64,000 nt of DNA from Cytophagaceae bacterium (GCA_006969745.1 CP030886.1:3941234-4005233), one strand, 5' to 3'; positions 19,915 through 29,571 are shown, numbered from the stretch's first letter. Notes: a model not told the origin generated them from the sequence alone. Made by a program: numbers and translations.

Positions 19915-21305
19915 GACCAATTACAAAAATATCAGGTTACATACTCCTTACGTTTTGCTTGCTGGGATGTGTAAATGATGATGGAGCTAAGCTACCTTCT
20001 GTAGAGGATCGAATAGAGGAAGCTGTGGCAGAACTTCAGGCAGCACTGCTGGAGCCCGCCAATGGTTGGAGACTGGATTATAGGCCTACCAATGAAACAG
20101 GTACCTTTCTCATACTGCTGGACTTTAATAACGATGGTACGGTTCGAGTTCAATCTGACGTTTCCGCCAATGATGGAGAATTCAGAGATCAGGTCATCTC
20201 TTATCGGATTGACAGCTCACAAGACATAGAGCTCATATTCGAGACCTATGGCGTATTTCACTATTTCTTCGAATTGCAACAAGCCTCATTTGGAGGAGAA
20301 TTTGAATTTGTATTTGAAGAAGAAGAAGGTAATAGTTTGATTTTCAGTAGTAAGACTGACGGCCCTTCTGATGTGACTAGTCTTACGTTCTCTCCAGCAT
20401 CATCTACAGATAGTGACTTGATTAGTACAGAAGCGACTTCAATTGTTAGTCAGGGGCATTTTCAATCCGAAGATTTAGGTGGAATTGGAAGTTTTGGAAT
20501 CTTCAATTTCCACTTGCAAGATCAAGATTATTTACTATCTGCAGTATTCGATTTACAGAGGAGAAGAATTAAGCTTTTAGGAATAGCCGAAGGATCAGAT
20601 ATGTCAGCGGTTATTGCCAATGACAATATTGTTGAAATCGATACAGAAACGACATTTAGCTTACAAAATGAAGAAATCATTCTGGATCAGGCAATCACAA
20701 CATCGCTAAATGGCAACTCTGTAGAGATAGAAAGAATTCCGGTCAGCAATGCATCGAAATTTCAGGATAGTTTCTGCGTTGGCCAGGAAGATTCTGTGAT
20801 CACATTTAATGGTACCAATTCTGATCTTGGAAATTTTGAAGCCCGAAGTTCCTTGTTTCAAGTAAATAATAATTTCAAGGTTTCTGAAAATGATGTTTAT
20901 TCAATCAATCATGTGTTCATTTATGACGAAAATGATAATTCGATTTCAGACCAGATAGAAGCTGTATTTCCAGAGGTAGTTGCATTCCAGTGGTATCATG
21001 GTATTCAGATAGCTGATAGTGTTTTCAATGGAGTTGGATTTGTTACTGTCAATGAATTCAACAATGCAGAGTTCTATTTGCGAGGATATGACTTTACTCA
21101 AACAGGAAATTACCTGCAAATCACATTCAATGGAAATGATCTTATAACAGATGATAATCCAACGCAAGAGCAATTAGACGGCCTTGATCAACTTACAGAT
21201 CAAGTGTTTTCTGGTGGTGAAGTTTATGTTATTGAGCTCTTAAACATAAGTGGGCTCTTTGAATACTATAACCCTTGCAATAAGTACAAAGGGTTCATTT
21301 TCTGA
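19911..21305 (+). CDS. DUF4302-family lipoprotein
   Basis: The 464-residue lipoprotein has lipobox FCLLGC (Cys20). The opening VEDRIEEAVAELQAALLEPANGWRLDYRP, split by the GTFLILLDFNNDGTVRVQSD block, is the DUF4302 pattern; these proteins usually lie beside SusC/SusD and zinc-metallohydrolase genes. Later acidic, beta-rich segments carry no recognised catalytic motif. Overlap with the previous gene by ATGA places it as the last gene of the uptake operon. Role unknown; an outer-face accessory or substrate-binding subunit is plausible. Confidence 0.82.
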   Translation: MRPITKISGYILLTFCLLGCVNDDGAKLPSVEDRIEEAVAELQAALLEPANGWRLDYRPTNETGTFLILLDFNNDGTVRVQSDVSANDGEFRDQVISYRIDSSQDIELIFETYGVFHYFFELQQASFGGEFEFVFEEEEGNSLIFSSKTDGPSDVTSLTFSPASSTDSDLISTEATSIVSQGHFQSEDLGGIGSFGIFNFHLQDQDYLLSAVFDLQRRRIKLLGIAEGSDMSAVIANDNIVEIDTETTFSLQNEEIILDQAITTSLNGNSVEIERIPVSNASKFQDSFCVGQEDSVITFNGTNSDLGNFEARSSLFQVNNNFKVSENDVYSINHVFIYDENDNSISDQIEAVFPEVVAFQWYHGIQIADSVFNGVGFVTVNEFNNAEFYLRGYDFTQTGNYLQITFNGNDLITDDNPTQEQLDGLDQLTDQVFSGGEVYVIELLNISGLFEYYNPCNKYKGFIF

Positions 21306-21417
21306 CTCGATAACGCGCAATTGTTTACTGATTTCAGTTATAACAACGACCGATCATCAAAACTTCATTTTTATTCTCGCCTCATTGAATCAACTTGTGA
21401 GTTCAAAATCTAATAAT

Positions 21418-24246
21418 ATGAAACTCACAAAAATCTTATCGCTAGTCGCAGCAATTGTTTTGATTGGTTGCTCAGGGGGGAAATCAGACATGGAGAACAA
21501 GGAATTCAAAATTGAATATGAAAAATTCACACTGGACAATGGCTTGGAAGTAGTCCTGCATGAAGACCATTCCGATCCGATTGTGGCAGTTGCAACCCTC
21601 ATGCACGTTGGCTCAAATCGTGAAAAGCCGGGCCGAACAGGCTTTGCTCATTTCTTTGAACATATGTCTTTCAACGATTCCGAAAATGTACCTCGTGGTG
21701 CCAACAGAAAGATGATTCCGGAATGGGGAGGAAGCAGAAATGGAGGTACCTGGTCTGATGGAACAATTTACTATGAAGTGGTTCCGAAAGACGCATTTGA
21801 TAAAATCCTTTGGATCGATTCCGACCGGTTCGGATATATGATTAACACGGTGACGGAAGATGCATTAGAAGCTGAAAAACAAGTAGTAAAAAATGAGAAA
21901 CGCCAACGGGTAGATAATGCACCTTATGGCTACACTGATGAAATCATCCGTAAGAACCTTTACCCGGAAGGTCATCCATACAGCTGGACTGTCATAGGAT
22001 CACTACCTGACCTGCAAGCAGCTACACTTGATGATGTCAAGGAATTCTATGAGCAATATTATGGAGCAGGTAATGCAACATTGGTGATAGCTGGGGACAT
22101 TGATCCAGCTGAGACCAAGAAAAAAGTAGAACAATGGTTTGGCGAGATTAGAAAGGGACCTGAGGTAGAAAAGCCACAGCCATTGCCCGTAACACTTGCA
22201 GAAACAAAATCACTCTATTTTGAAGATAACTTTGCCAAACTTCCAGAGTTAAGAATGGTATTTCCGACTGTGGAAGACTACAACACGGATATGTATGCTC
22301 TTAACGTACTTGGTCAATTGCTAAGTGGAAGTAAAAAAGCACCATTGTACCAGGTAATTGTAGAAGAGAAGAAGCTTGCGCCTAATGCTTCTACGTACCA
22401 AAGCTCAAATGAAGTAGCAGGAGAGTTTGTCTTCAGAGTGAGAGCCAATGCCGGCACCGATTTGGATGAAGTCAAGGCCGCCGTAGAGGAAGGATTGGTA
22501 CGTTTTGAGACCAATGGAATTGATGCTAAAGACCTACAGCGCATCAAAGCTGAATTAGAAACCAACCTTTATCAGGGCGTAAGCACAGTTTTGAATAAAG
22601 CCTTTCAGCTTGTTACAGACAATGAGTTTGGCGGAGATCCAAGTTACATTTCTAAAACGGCTGAACTCACTCAGGCAGTATCGGCAGAAGATGTAATGCG
22701 CGTCTTCAATAAGTATATTAAAAATCAGAATTATGTAATGACAAGCGTTGTTCCTGCAGGTCAGTTAGATCTTGCAGTTGAAGGTGGGGAGAAAGCTGAA
22801 GTATATATTGAAGAGATTGTGTCAGATGTAGCCGCCGAAAACACTTCAAGAGGCGAGGTGGCAGAATATGAAAAGACTCCATCAAAGTATGATCGTTCAG
22901 AGCCTGATTTTGGCGAGCTGCCATTATTGAAATCACCGGAGGTATGGAGTGCCTATCTGGACAATGGAATGCAAGTATTCGGAATTGAAAACAACGAACT
23001 TCCGCTTGTATACTTTGACGTCACGCTCAAAGGCGGACATTATCATGATCCAATTGAAAAGTCTGGCACAGCAGCACTTTTAGCAAATCTGATGACAGAG
23101 GGCACACAAACCAAGACACCAGCTGAGCTAGAAGAAGCCATCGGCCTTTTAGGCGCATCGATTAACATGTATGCCGGATCAGAAGAAATTACCATTTCTG
23201 CCTCTTGCCTGGCTCGCAATTTCGATGAGACCTTTGCATTAGTACAGGAAATATTACTTGAACCACGATGGGATGAAAAAGAGTTTGATCGACTTAAGCA
23301 ATCAACGATTACTCGCTTGAAAGGAAGAGAGGCCAGCCCCACGGCCATTGCATCCACGGTGTTCAATAAGCTATTGTATGGCGAGAATCACATTTTGGGC
23401 TATTCCTCAATCGGAACATCGCAATCCGTTGAAAGCATCACTCTTGACGATTTAAAGAGCTATTATGATGCGAATTTTTCTCCTTCAATCGCAAGTTTCC
23501 ATGTGGCTGGGAACGTAAATCAAGGGGAAGTGATGAATCAATTAAACAACTTCAATTGGGGATCGAAAGACGTACAGTTAGCGTCTTATTCACTTCCTGA
23601 AAATGCAAACGCAGGCAAGCTATATTTTATTGATTTTCCCGGAGCTAAACAATCAGTAATCTACATCGGTAAGCAAGCAATATCAGGAGTAAATCCACAA
23701 TACAATGAACTAACCTATGCAAACGAAAAACTGGGAGGTGGTTCAAGCGGACAGCTATTTCAGACTTTGCGAATTGAAAAAGGCTATACCTACGGAGCGT
23801 ACGCGTTCATCCCGCAACGCACAGAAATATCGCCGTTTACAGCCACCTCAAGTGTAAGGGCCAATGCTACACTTCCATCATTAGAAATCATGAAGGAAAT
23901 GATTGCAAACTATGGAGAAAACTTCACTGCCGAAGACGTAGAGGTGACCCAAACGAAAGTTCTGAAAGCAAATACCCGAGCATTCGAAAGTCTGGGAGCT
24001 AAACTGAATATGTTGCATGAAATCAGCAAATTTGGTAAGTCACCAAACTTCATGGAACTGGAGCAGAAAGAACTAACCTCAATGACACTTGATGATTACA
24101 ATGAGATGATCAATAAGTATTTGAACGAGAGTAAAATGATCTATTTAGTAGTGGGTGATGGAGCTACTCAGTTGGAAGAAGTAAGAAAGCTAGGAATGGG
24201 AGATCCAATTATTTTGGACATTTTCGGAGATCCGATAACCCAGTGA
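21418..24246 (+). CDS. M16-family zinc peptidase lipoprotein (pitrilysin-like, two-domain)
   Basis: The 942-residue lipoprotein starts at ATG 21418, where MKLTKILSLVAAIVLIGCSG gives a lipobox with Cys18; the frame extends upstream into the DUF4302 gene but without a credible start. The inverted zinc motif HFFEH is at residues 78-82 (GRTGFAHFFEHMSFND), and the distal glutamates lie in EAEKQVVKNEKRQR. The second half repeats the fold (VYFDVTLKGGHYHDPIEKSG; ALLANLMTEGT) but lacks HxxEH, as expected for the non-catalytic domain. It likely degrades peptides in the periplasm. The 112-bp gap suggests a separate or weakly linked unit from the uptake operon. Confidence 0.92.
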   Translation: MKLTKILSLVAAIVLIGCSGGKSDMENKEFKIEYEKFTLDNGLEVVLHEDHSDPIVAVATLMHVGSNREKPGRTGFAHFFEHMSFNDSENVPRGANRKMIPEWGGSRNGGTWSDGTIYYEVVPKDAFDKILWIDSDRFGYMINTVTEDALEAEKQVVKNEKRQRVDNAPYGYTDEIIRKNLYPEGHPYSWTVIGSLPDLQAATLDDVKEFYEQYYGAGNATLVIAGDIDPAETKKKVEQWFGEIRKGPEVEKPQPLPVTLAETKSLYFEDNFAKLPELRMVFPTVEDYNTDMYALNVLGQLLSGSKKAPLYQVIVEEKKLAPNASTYQSSNEVAGEFVFRVRANAGTDLDEVKAAVEEGLVRFETNGIDAKDLQRIKAELETNLYQGVSTVLNKAFQLVTDNEFGGDPSYISKTAELTQAVSAEDVMRVFNKYIKNQNYVMTSVVPAGQLDLAVEGGEKAEVYIEEIVSDVAAENTSRGEVAEYEKTPSKYDRSEPDFGELPLLKSPEVWSAYLDNGMQVFGIENNELPLVYFDVTLKGGHYHDPIEKSGTAALLANLMTEGTQTKTPAELEEAIGLLGASINMYAGSEEITISASCLARNFDETFALVQEILLEPRWDEKEFDRLKQSTITRLKGREASPTAIASTVFNKLLYGENHILGYSSIGTSQSVESITLDDLKSYYDANFSPSIASFHVAGNVNQGEVMNQLNNFNWGSKDVQLASYSLPENANAGKLYFIDFPGAKQSVIYIGKQAISGVNPQYNELTYANEKLGGGSSGQLFQTLRIEKGYTYGAYAFIPQRTEISPFTATSSVRANATLPSLEIMKEMIANYGENFTAEDVEVTQTKVLKANTRAFESLGAKLNMLHEISKFGKSPNFMELEQKELTSMTLDDYNEMINKYLNESKMIYLVVGDGATQLEEVRKLGMGDPIILDIFGDPITQ

Positions 24247-24302
24247 GCATATCATGTCAATGAGCATCCATTAAGAGGATATTGATTAAGCAGTTTCAAA
24301 TA

Positions 24303-24327
24303 GACCCTGAAACGAGTTCAGGGTGAC
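24303..24327 (-). repeat. REP-like hairpin, GTCA family, inverted copy
   Basis: Read on the minus strand: GTCA, CCCTGAA, loop CTCGT, TTCAGGG, TC. The layout is the same as the copies at 24344, 34681, 34799, 35044 and 35162, but the stem sequence differs with both arms changed together. It forms an inverted doublet with the next copy, 16 bp away. Confidence 0.7.
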
Positions 24328-24343
24328 TGTTATCTTCTTTAAA

Positions 24344-24368
24344 GTCATGCTGAATTTATTTCAGCATC
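24344..24368 (+). repeat. REP-like hairpin, GTCA family
   Basis: GTCA, TGCTGAA, loop TTTAT, TTCAGCA, TC. The 7-bp perfect stem is of the same architecture as the other GTCA-family hairpins in the window. It faces the inverted copy at 24303-24327, making a doublet like those of bacterial REP sequences. Confidence 0.7.
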
Positions 24369-24383
24369 TCTATCTCAGACAAA

Positions 24384-24414
24384 ATAAAGGCTCGATATGT
24401 TATCGAGCCTTTAT
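24384..24414. terminator. Bidirectional intrinsic terminator
   Basis: ATAAAGGCTCGATA (24384-24397), loop TGT, TATCGAGCCTTTAT (24401-24414): a perfect 14-bp stem with A- and T-rich flanks. It lies between the convergent M16 peptidase gene and the thioredoxin-like gene. Confidence 0.85.
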
Positions 24415-24423
24415 AGATAAATA

Positions 24424-24990
24424 TTACTCCAGTTCCATAGCATCTCTCACTGCATCAGTGATTTCCTGCATCTTTCGCTGAGTAAACCTTCCTGATGTAG
24501 TATAAACGATTTTTCCTTCAGGATCTAAAACATAGAAATAGGGAAGGTCTTTTCCATCAAAATTTAAAGCATCCTTGTATTCCTTAAGCGTTCCTTTATA
24601 AAACAACACATTGGGCTGCATTCGTTTGTCAATGGTTTTCTTGAGCTTATTCATCACTTTTTTATAGGCGGGCCGTTTTGCTCCTGTAAACATCGGAACG
24701 AAATAAGTATTCACATCAAATGAAAAATCGAAAGGTCCCGGATTTGGATTCTTATAAATGAACTGGTTATATACTGGCTCAAACCAACCCTTCAGATAAT
24801 CTTCAGCTTTCTTCGAATAGGCAAGACCAATCAAGCTATACTTATCGCTTATATCTGCCGGTAAGTTCACAAATTCGTTGGTTAGGGTTTCAGCTTCCAT
24901 GTCGGGAAATGTATTGCCTACCTGTGCTACAACATTCCGACCTTCGAATAATAGAAGTGTTATAATTGATAATGCGATTACCTTTTTCAT
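24424..24990 (-). CDS. Secreted thioredoxin-fold-like protein without CxxC
   Basis: The 188-residue product starts with signal peptide MKKVIALSIITLLLFEGRNV and AQ. VGNTFPDMEAETLTNEFVNL is how periplasmic TlpA/thioredoxin-like proteins begin. The end, DLPYFYVLDPEGKIVYTTSGRF plus EITDAVRDAM, matches the last strands and helix of that fold. There is no CxxC, so redox activity is unlikely; IGLAYSKKAEDYLKGW sits where the active site would be, somewhat like ATP10-type assembly proteins. Function unknown. Confidence 0.65.
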   Translation of the reverse strand: MKKVIALSIITLLLFEGRNVVAQVGNTFPDMEAETLTNEFVNLPADISDKYSLIGLAYSKKAEDYLKGWFEPVYNQFIYKNPNPGPFDFSFDVNTYFVPMFTGAKRPAYKKVMNKLKKTIDKRMQPNVLFYKGTLKEYKDALNFDGKDLPYFYVLDPEGKIVYTTSGRFTQRKMQEITDAVRDAMELE

Positions 24991-25091
24991 AGAATTTAAA
25001 TTTTAGTGCAATTAAACGACTAATGATGAACGAAGAATCTGATTTCTATCATTATTTTTCTAATTTCATGTAATAATCAAAGATAACAACC

Positions 25092-27014
25092 ATGCAAAAG
25101 CGTCGAATCAGCTATTTTTTTCTACTTCTCTTCATTGCATCTGCGTCAATGGCACAAGCCCATCGAGATGCCTATCGTGCAGGTTTACAAGCCATTAAGT
25201 TTGAAAAATATGAAACTGCGATAGAGAAATTCAAGGAAGCAGTCAAGATAAATCCACAGTATGCCGATGCCTGGTACTACTTGGGTAAAACGTACGACTT
25301 TCTCAATAAGTATGAGGAAACTATCATGGCCTACCGAAACCTCGAGCAAGTAGATTCAGAGTATAACATTGGTATTTATTACGATATAGCCAAGTCTTAC
25401 ATTGAGTTGGACAACCTTCGAAGTGCACGTATTTACATTAAGAGATATTTGGAAAAAGCACCAAAAACGCCAAAATCTGCCAAACTAATTCATCTGGCCA
25501 TGAATCGGCTCAATTATGTAGACATAGGTGCAGAGCTGCGTGCAGCACCTCCAAATACCACTGAGCCAACACCTATTGCGTCATTAAACAGTGTTTCAGG
25601 AGATTATATGCCTCAGGTAAATCCAACAGGTACCAAGCTGTATTTCACAAGTGTGCGTAAAGGAGGATTTGATTACAAAGATGAAAAAAGCGCAGAACTC
25701 GATTTTGGTGAAGACATTTACTATTCAAAGTTGATAAATAATCAGTGGAGTGCTCCGGAATTGCTCCCAAAACCAATCAACTCTATGTCCAATGATTTCG
25801 GATCTGCCTTTACCGGTGACGGACAAAGCATGGTATTTGTAAGATGCGATGAAAACGGTGCTATAGGTAGTTGTGACTTATACATCACACAGTTGAACGG
25901 TAACACATGGAGTGAGCCTGTAAATATGGGTAATGTGGTGAATTCCAAAGATTGGGAAAGTCAGCCAACCATAAACTCTGACGGTAATCGAATCATTTTT
26001 ACCTCTTTACGTCCGGGAGGTTACGGCGCGTCGGACCTTTATATGATTGAAAAAAATCATCTTGGACTTTGGGGAATCCCTCAGAACCTCGGAAGTATCG
26101 TCAATACACCGCTGAGCGAAAACAGCCCATTTTTAGCAGCAGATGGAAAGACACTTTACTTTTCATCTACCGGTCATCCTGGTATGGGAGGAGCAGATAT
26201 CTTCTACACCGTTTTTGAAAATGGCAAGTGGTCAACTCCAAAGAATCTTGGCAGGCCTATAAACTCAAGAGGAAATGATACCAACTTTAGTATTTCTGCA
26301 TCAGGAAATGCATATATGGCCTCTTCAAGACTTGATGAAGACAACTATGATATTTTCAAAGTAGAGTTACCTGATGAGTTAAAACCCAAACCAACAATAG
26401 TAGTGCAGGGTGTAGTTTCAAATTCAGAAAACAGTCAACCATTAAGTGCTTTGGTGTTGATTGAAGACCTGAACTCCGGTGAGTTGATAGCTACTAACAA
26501 GAGCAACGAAGAAACAGGTGAATACCTGGTTGTATTACCAGCAGGTAGAGATTATAGTGTTTCGGCCAATGCCCATGGATTCTTTTTCTATTCACAAAGC
26601 TTTGAGCTGCCAAAAGACACAGCCTATGCTGAGATCACCAATAACATCCCACTTGAGCCAATCAAGAAGGGAACAAAAGTGGTGTTAAACAACATCTTCT
26701 TCGAGATTGGCAAAGCAGAATTGAAACCAATAAGCTATGTGGAACTGAATAAGGCAGTGACGCTAATGAAGGAGAATAAAACCATGGTGATTGAAGTAGG
26801 AGGGCACACAGATAGTCAGGGTGCAGATGCAAACAACCTGAGCCTTTCTCAAAAACGGGCTCAGTCAGTCGTAGAATATATCGTACTCGCAGGGATAGAA
26901 CGCGAACGGTTGATTGCAAAAGGCTATGGTGAAACTGTCCCTATCGCTGATAATAATACCAAGGAGGGTAGAGCCAAGAATCGAAGAACAGAGTTTGTCA
27001 TTATCGAATTCTAA
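25092..27014 (+). CDS. TPR / PD40 propeller / OmpA-domain envelope protein
   Basis: The 640-residue protein has a signal peptide to about residue 22. TPR helices follow at ~25-130 (YRAGLQAIKFEKYETAIEKF; PQYADAWYYLGKTYDF). A WD40-like PD40 propeller spans ~165-430, with repeated strands such as LYFTSVRKGGFDYKD, RIIFTSLRPGGYGASDLYM and LYFSSTGHPGMGGADIFY. A carboxypeptidase-regulatory domain is at ~440-525. An OmpA peptidoglycan-binding domain ends the protein (VEVGGHTDSQGADANNLSLS; RAKNRRTEFVIIEF). The domain order is that of PorE/Pal-like proteins of Bacteroidota, linked in some species to type IX secretion. It anchors the outer membrane to the wall. Confidence 0.9.
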   Translation: MQKRRISYFFLLLFIASASMAQAHRDAYRAGLQAIKFEKYETAIEKFKEAVKINPQYADAWYYLGKTYDFLNKYEETIMAYRNLEQVDSEYNIGIYYDIAKSYIELDNLRSARIYIKRYLEKAPKTPKSAKLIHLAMNRLNYVDIGAELRAAPPNTTEPTPIASLNSVSGDYMPQVNPTGTKLYFTSVRKGGFDYKDEKSAELDFGEDIYYSKLINNQWSAPELLPKPINSMSNDFGSAFTGDGQSMVFVRCDENGAIGSCDLYITQLNGNTWSEPVNMGNVVNSKDWESQPTINSDGNRIIFTSLRPGGYGASDLYMIEKNHLGLWGIPQNLGSIVNTPLSENSPFLAADGKTLYFSSTGHPGMGGADIFYTVFENGKWSTPKNLGRPINSRGNDTNFSISASGNAYMASSRLDEDNYDIFKVELPDELKPKPTIVVQGVVSNSENSQPLSALVLIEDLNSGELIATNKSNEETGEYLVVLPAGRDYSVSANAHGFFFYSQSFELPKDTAYAEITNNIPLEPIKKGTKVVLNNIFFEIGKAELKPISYVELNKAVTLMKENKTMVIEVGGHTDSQGADANNLSLSQKRAQSVVEYIVLAGIERERLIAKGYGETVPIADNNTKEGRAKNRRTEFVIIEF

Positions 27015-27033
27015 TTAAAAGAAATTCCCCTAC

Positions 27034-27070
27034 AAAGGCTGATCAATTCATTTTAGGTCAGCCTTTTTTA
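27034..27070 (+). terminator. Intrinsic terminator
   Basis: AAAGGCTGA (27034-27042) pairs with TCAGCCTTT (27058-27066) across a 15-nt loop, followed by a run of T. It ends the OmpA-domain gene just before the convergent PIN-like gene. Confidence 0.75.
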
Positions 27071-27430
27071 TGAGTCAAACGGGAATTTGATTTCTAATGC
27101 ATTGACCTCTATGAAGTTATATGATTGCAGTAGCTCCCACAGTTGAGGGATTACCTCTTTCATACGTGTAAGAAGTAAATTTTTACTTTCCATTCCATGG
27201 ATGAATACCATGCGCTCTGGTACTTCTCGACTCACATAGCTTTTAACAAAATCATCGTCCTTGGTTACAATGACGTACCCTTTTTGGATGGCTAGTCTTC
27301 TCAGTTGATCATCAAGGACACGTTGTTTTTGATTAATTTTCATTTCATTGACATGAGCAGCATTCAACCCAAATGAACGAAACATTTCAGCAAGTTCCGG
27401 AGTGAGATTTTCGTCAATTATGAATTTCAT
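27068..27430 (-). CDS. DUF5615 PIN-like protein (putative toxin nuclease)
   Basis: This 120-residue protein begins MKFIIDENLTPELAEMFRSF, with the early acidic pair Asp6-Glu7. It continues QLRRLAIQKGYVIVTKDDDF, the second acidic cluster of the Mut7-C/PIN-like fold. The family is usually the toxin of a pair with a small DUF433 antitoxin gene immediately upstream. Here the 57 bp upstream hold no such gene, and the start lies almost back-to-back with the divergent GH3 gene. It may be a solitary remnant or a regulatory nuclease. The nuclease role is inferred only. Confidence 0.8.
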   Translation of the reverse strand: MKFIIDENLTPELAEMFRSFGLNAAHVNEMKINQKQRVLDDQLRRLAIQKGYVIVTKDDDFVKSYVSREVPERMVFIHGMESKNLLLTRMKEVIPQLWELLQSYNFIEVNALEIKFPFDS

Positions 27431-27487
27431 TTCAGTAGGCAGAACATAATGGTGTTCTGTGTAGTTAACATCCTAAACCTAATCAAA

Positions 27488-29008
27488 ATGGCTCTACTAG
27501 GCACACTCATAAAAAAAGGAATTGAACTTAATCAAAAGCTCCAATTTGATCTAAAAAGTGCTGAGAAGCAGCAAGAAGATGAATTACGATCCTTGTTGGA
27601 TAAAGCCCAACATACGGCATTTGGCAAGTTTTATGGCTTCACAGAATTGCTTGAGTCGAAAAATATTATCTCCGACTTTAAAGCCCAGGTACCTATTCAT
27701 GATTACAAATCCTTAAACCAGCGATGGTGGTATCAGCAACAAAATTTACCAGATATCACATGGCCAGGGAAACCATCGTTTTTTGCATTAAGCAGCGGTA
27801 CCACAGGCAAGTCAAGCAAGCGAATCCCAATTACTGCTGACTTCATTCAGAGCATGCGTGACGTAGGTACCTCATTGGTACGCGAGCTTCCCAATTATGA
27901 TTTTCCTGAAGAACTCTTTGAAAGTGAAGTGCTTATGCTAAGTAGCAGTGCAAACCTATCTAAGCATGAACACGGGCATCTGGAAGGTGAGATCAGTGGA
28001 ATTAATGTCAGCAATTTTCCGGATTGGTACGACCATTTTTACAGGCCGGGAAAAGATATAGCAAGCATTTCCGATTGGGATGAACGAGTGGCTGCAATAG
28101 TAAAAGAAGCTCCAAACTGGAATATTGGCGCAATTGCAGGAATTCCCTCCTGGGTATTGCTAATGCTTAAAGAAGTAATAAAGGAGCATAAACTCGATAC
28201 CATTCACGATATCTGGCCCAACCTTACTGTATATGCAAGTGGTGGTGTGGCTTTTGAGACATATCGTAAAGATTTTGAAAAGGTGAGTGGCAAGCCGCTT
28301 ACAATAATGGATACCTACCTGGCTTCAGAAGGGTTCTTTGCATATTCTTCTCGCCCCGAAAGTATGGAGATGAAGCTGGCACTTTCGCATGGATATTTCT
28401 ATGAATTCATCCCCTTTGATGAACGAGGAGTAGATGATCATGGTCAGATTTTAGATAATCCTGAATCTCACACAATAGATGAGGTGGAAGAAGAGATCGA
28501 TTATGTGCTGGTAGTGAGCACGTGTGCGGGAGCCTGGCGATACGTTATTGGAGATACCATCAAGTTTACGAATAAGGAGACCAACGAAATAAAGATCACC
28601 GGGCGCACCAAGTTCTTTCTTAATGTAGTGGGATCTCAACTATCTGAGGAAAAGATGGACGCCGCTATCCTCGAAGTTTCCAATAAGATGGGGGTGAGTG
28701 TAAATGAATTTTGTGTGGCAGCTGTAAAAAATAAAGAAGATGACTATGTCCATCAATGGGTCATCGTATCAGACGATGAAATATCTTCTGATGAATTTAA
28801 AAATGGCTTAGATGGAGCATTGAAGCAAGCCAATAAAAACTACTCTGTAGCTCGTAATAAGGCACTAAAGGATGTTTTACTAAGCAAAATCACCAAAGAT
28901 CAGTATCACGGTTTTCTGGATCAGAGCAAGAAGAAAGGAGGACAAGTAAAGACGCCCAAAGTGATGAGTGAAAAGAAAATGAAAAAGTTGATCGACTATA
29001 TCTCCTGA
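27488..29008 (+). CDS. GH3-family acyl-adenylate-forming enzyme
   Basis: The 506-residue protein from ATG 27488 (MALLGTLIKKGIELNQKLQF) is of the GH3 auxin-promoter superfamily, whose plant members link amino acids to acyl acids through an acyl-adenylate. Sites visible are the phosphate loop FFALSSGTTGKSSKRIPIT at about residues 97-115, the aromatic/Ala-Ser-Gly motif LTVYASGGVAFETYR, and the ATP ribose-binding VSTCAGAWRYVIGDTIKF. Bacteroidota carry this gene commonly, but the substrate is unknown. The upstream in-frame start at 27449 is less likely. Its 3' end overlaps the convergent HExxH gene by 13 bp. Confidence 0.88.
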   Translation: MALLGTLIKKGIELNQKLQFDLKSAEKQQEDELRSLLDKAQHTAFGKFYGFTELLESKNIISDFKAQVPIHDYKSLNQRWWYQQQNLPDITWPGKPSFFALSSGTTGKSSKRIPITADFIQSMRDVGTSLVRELPNYDFPEELFESEVLMLSSSANLSKHEHGHLEGEISGINVSNFPDWYDHFYRPGKDIASISDWDERVAAIVKEAPNWNIGAIAGIPSWVLLMLKEVIKEHKLDTIHDIWPNLTVYASGGVAFETYRKDFEKVSGKPLTIMDTYLASEGFFAYSSRPESMEMKLALSHGYFYEFIPFDERGVDDHGQILDNPESHTIDEVEEEIDYVLVVSTCAGAWRYVIGDTIKFTNKETNEIKITGRTKFFLNVVGSQLSEEKMDAAILEVSNKMGVSVNEFCVAAVKNKEDDYVHQWVIVSDDEISSDEFKNGLDGALKQANKNYSVARNKALKDVLLSKITKDQYHGFLDQSKKKGGQVKTPKVMSEKKMKKLIDYIS

Positions 29009-29571
29009 GTAGTTGGTTCCAATGGCACTTTTTCTTTCACACACATTTCCACATCCGCTATAGACATGTAGTATTTCTTCATCTGGTTCTTGTAGTTGTC
29101 ATTGATGAGATCATGATTGAAAACATAATGTTTGGTAGCCAGGATTTCCTGATGGAAACCGGCCTCAATAGCTATTTCATCAGCTCTATGCTCCACTGCT
29201 TTCTTAAAGGAATCTGAAAATACATATTTAAGGCCATAAGAGATCATATGAAAGGTAGAATGAGGCGCATAGTCTACCACATGTCCTAGTTCATGAGCAA
29301 ACCAGCCTTTTAAAACATCTTTAGGCAAGTCAGCTACCTTAATTGATTCACTATCCCTTACGTACTCCGCAAGCTTTACTTTATATGTGTCGGGTCCGCC
29401 AAAGAGATTAGCCAGTCGTATCACAGGCTGAGCTTGCATGGTGGTGCCTTTTACCCTTCTTTGCTTTAGGATGATTTTGTAGCCGTTGAGCGCATCAAAT
29501 TGATTAAGTACTTCGAGAAATATTTTACGAATGTGTTCTTCCTCTACGTTTTGAAATGTAATTGTTGCCAT
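28996..29571 (-). CDS. HExxH-motif putative zinc metalloprotease
   Basis: The 191-residue cytoplasmic-looking protein has no signal peptide. The zinc motif HELGH is at residues 93-97 within WFAHELGHVVDYAPHS, followed by a possible third ligand region VEHRADEIAIEAGFH, an arrangement seen in gluzincins and M48-like peptidases. The start is taken as ATG 29571; a TTG lies just before it. The conserved neighbourhood (GH3, Maf, DUF1015) is of the kind seen in this order. Substrate unknown. Confidence 0.78.
   Translation of the reverse strand: MATITFQNVEEEHIRKIFLEVLNQFDALNGYKIILKQRRVKGTTMQAQPVIRLANLFGGPDTYKVKLAEYVRDSESIKVADLPKDVLKGWFAHELGHVVDYAPHSTFHMISYGLKYVFSDSFKKAVEHRADEIAIEAGFHQEILATKHYVFNHDLINDNYKNQMKKYYMSIADVEMCVKEKVPLEPTTQEI

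Noticed and set aside
21250..21417. N-terminal extension of the M16 peptidase
   Set aside because: Overlaps the DUF4302 gene and comes before a normal lipoprotein signal peptide at 21418.
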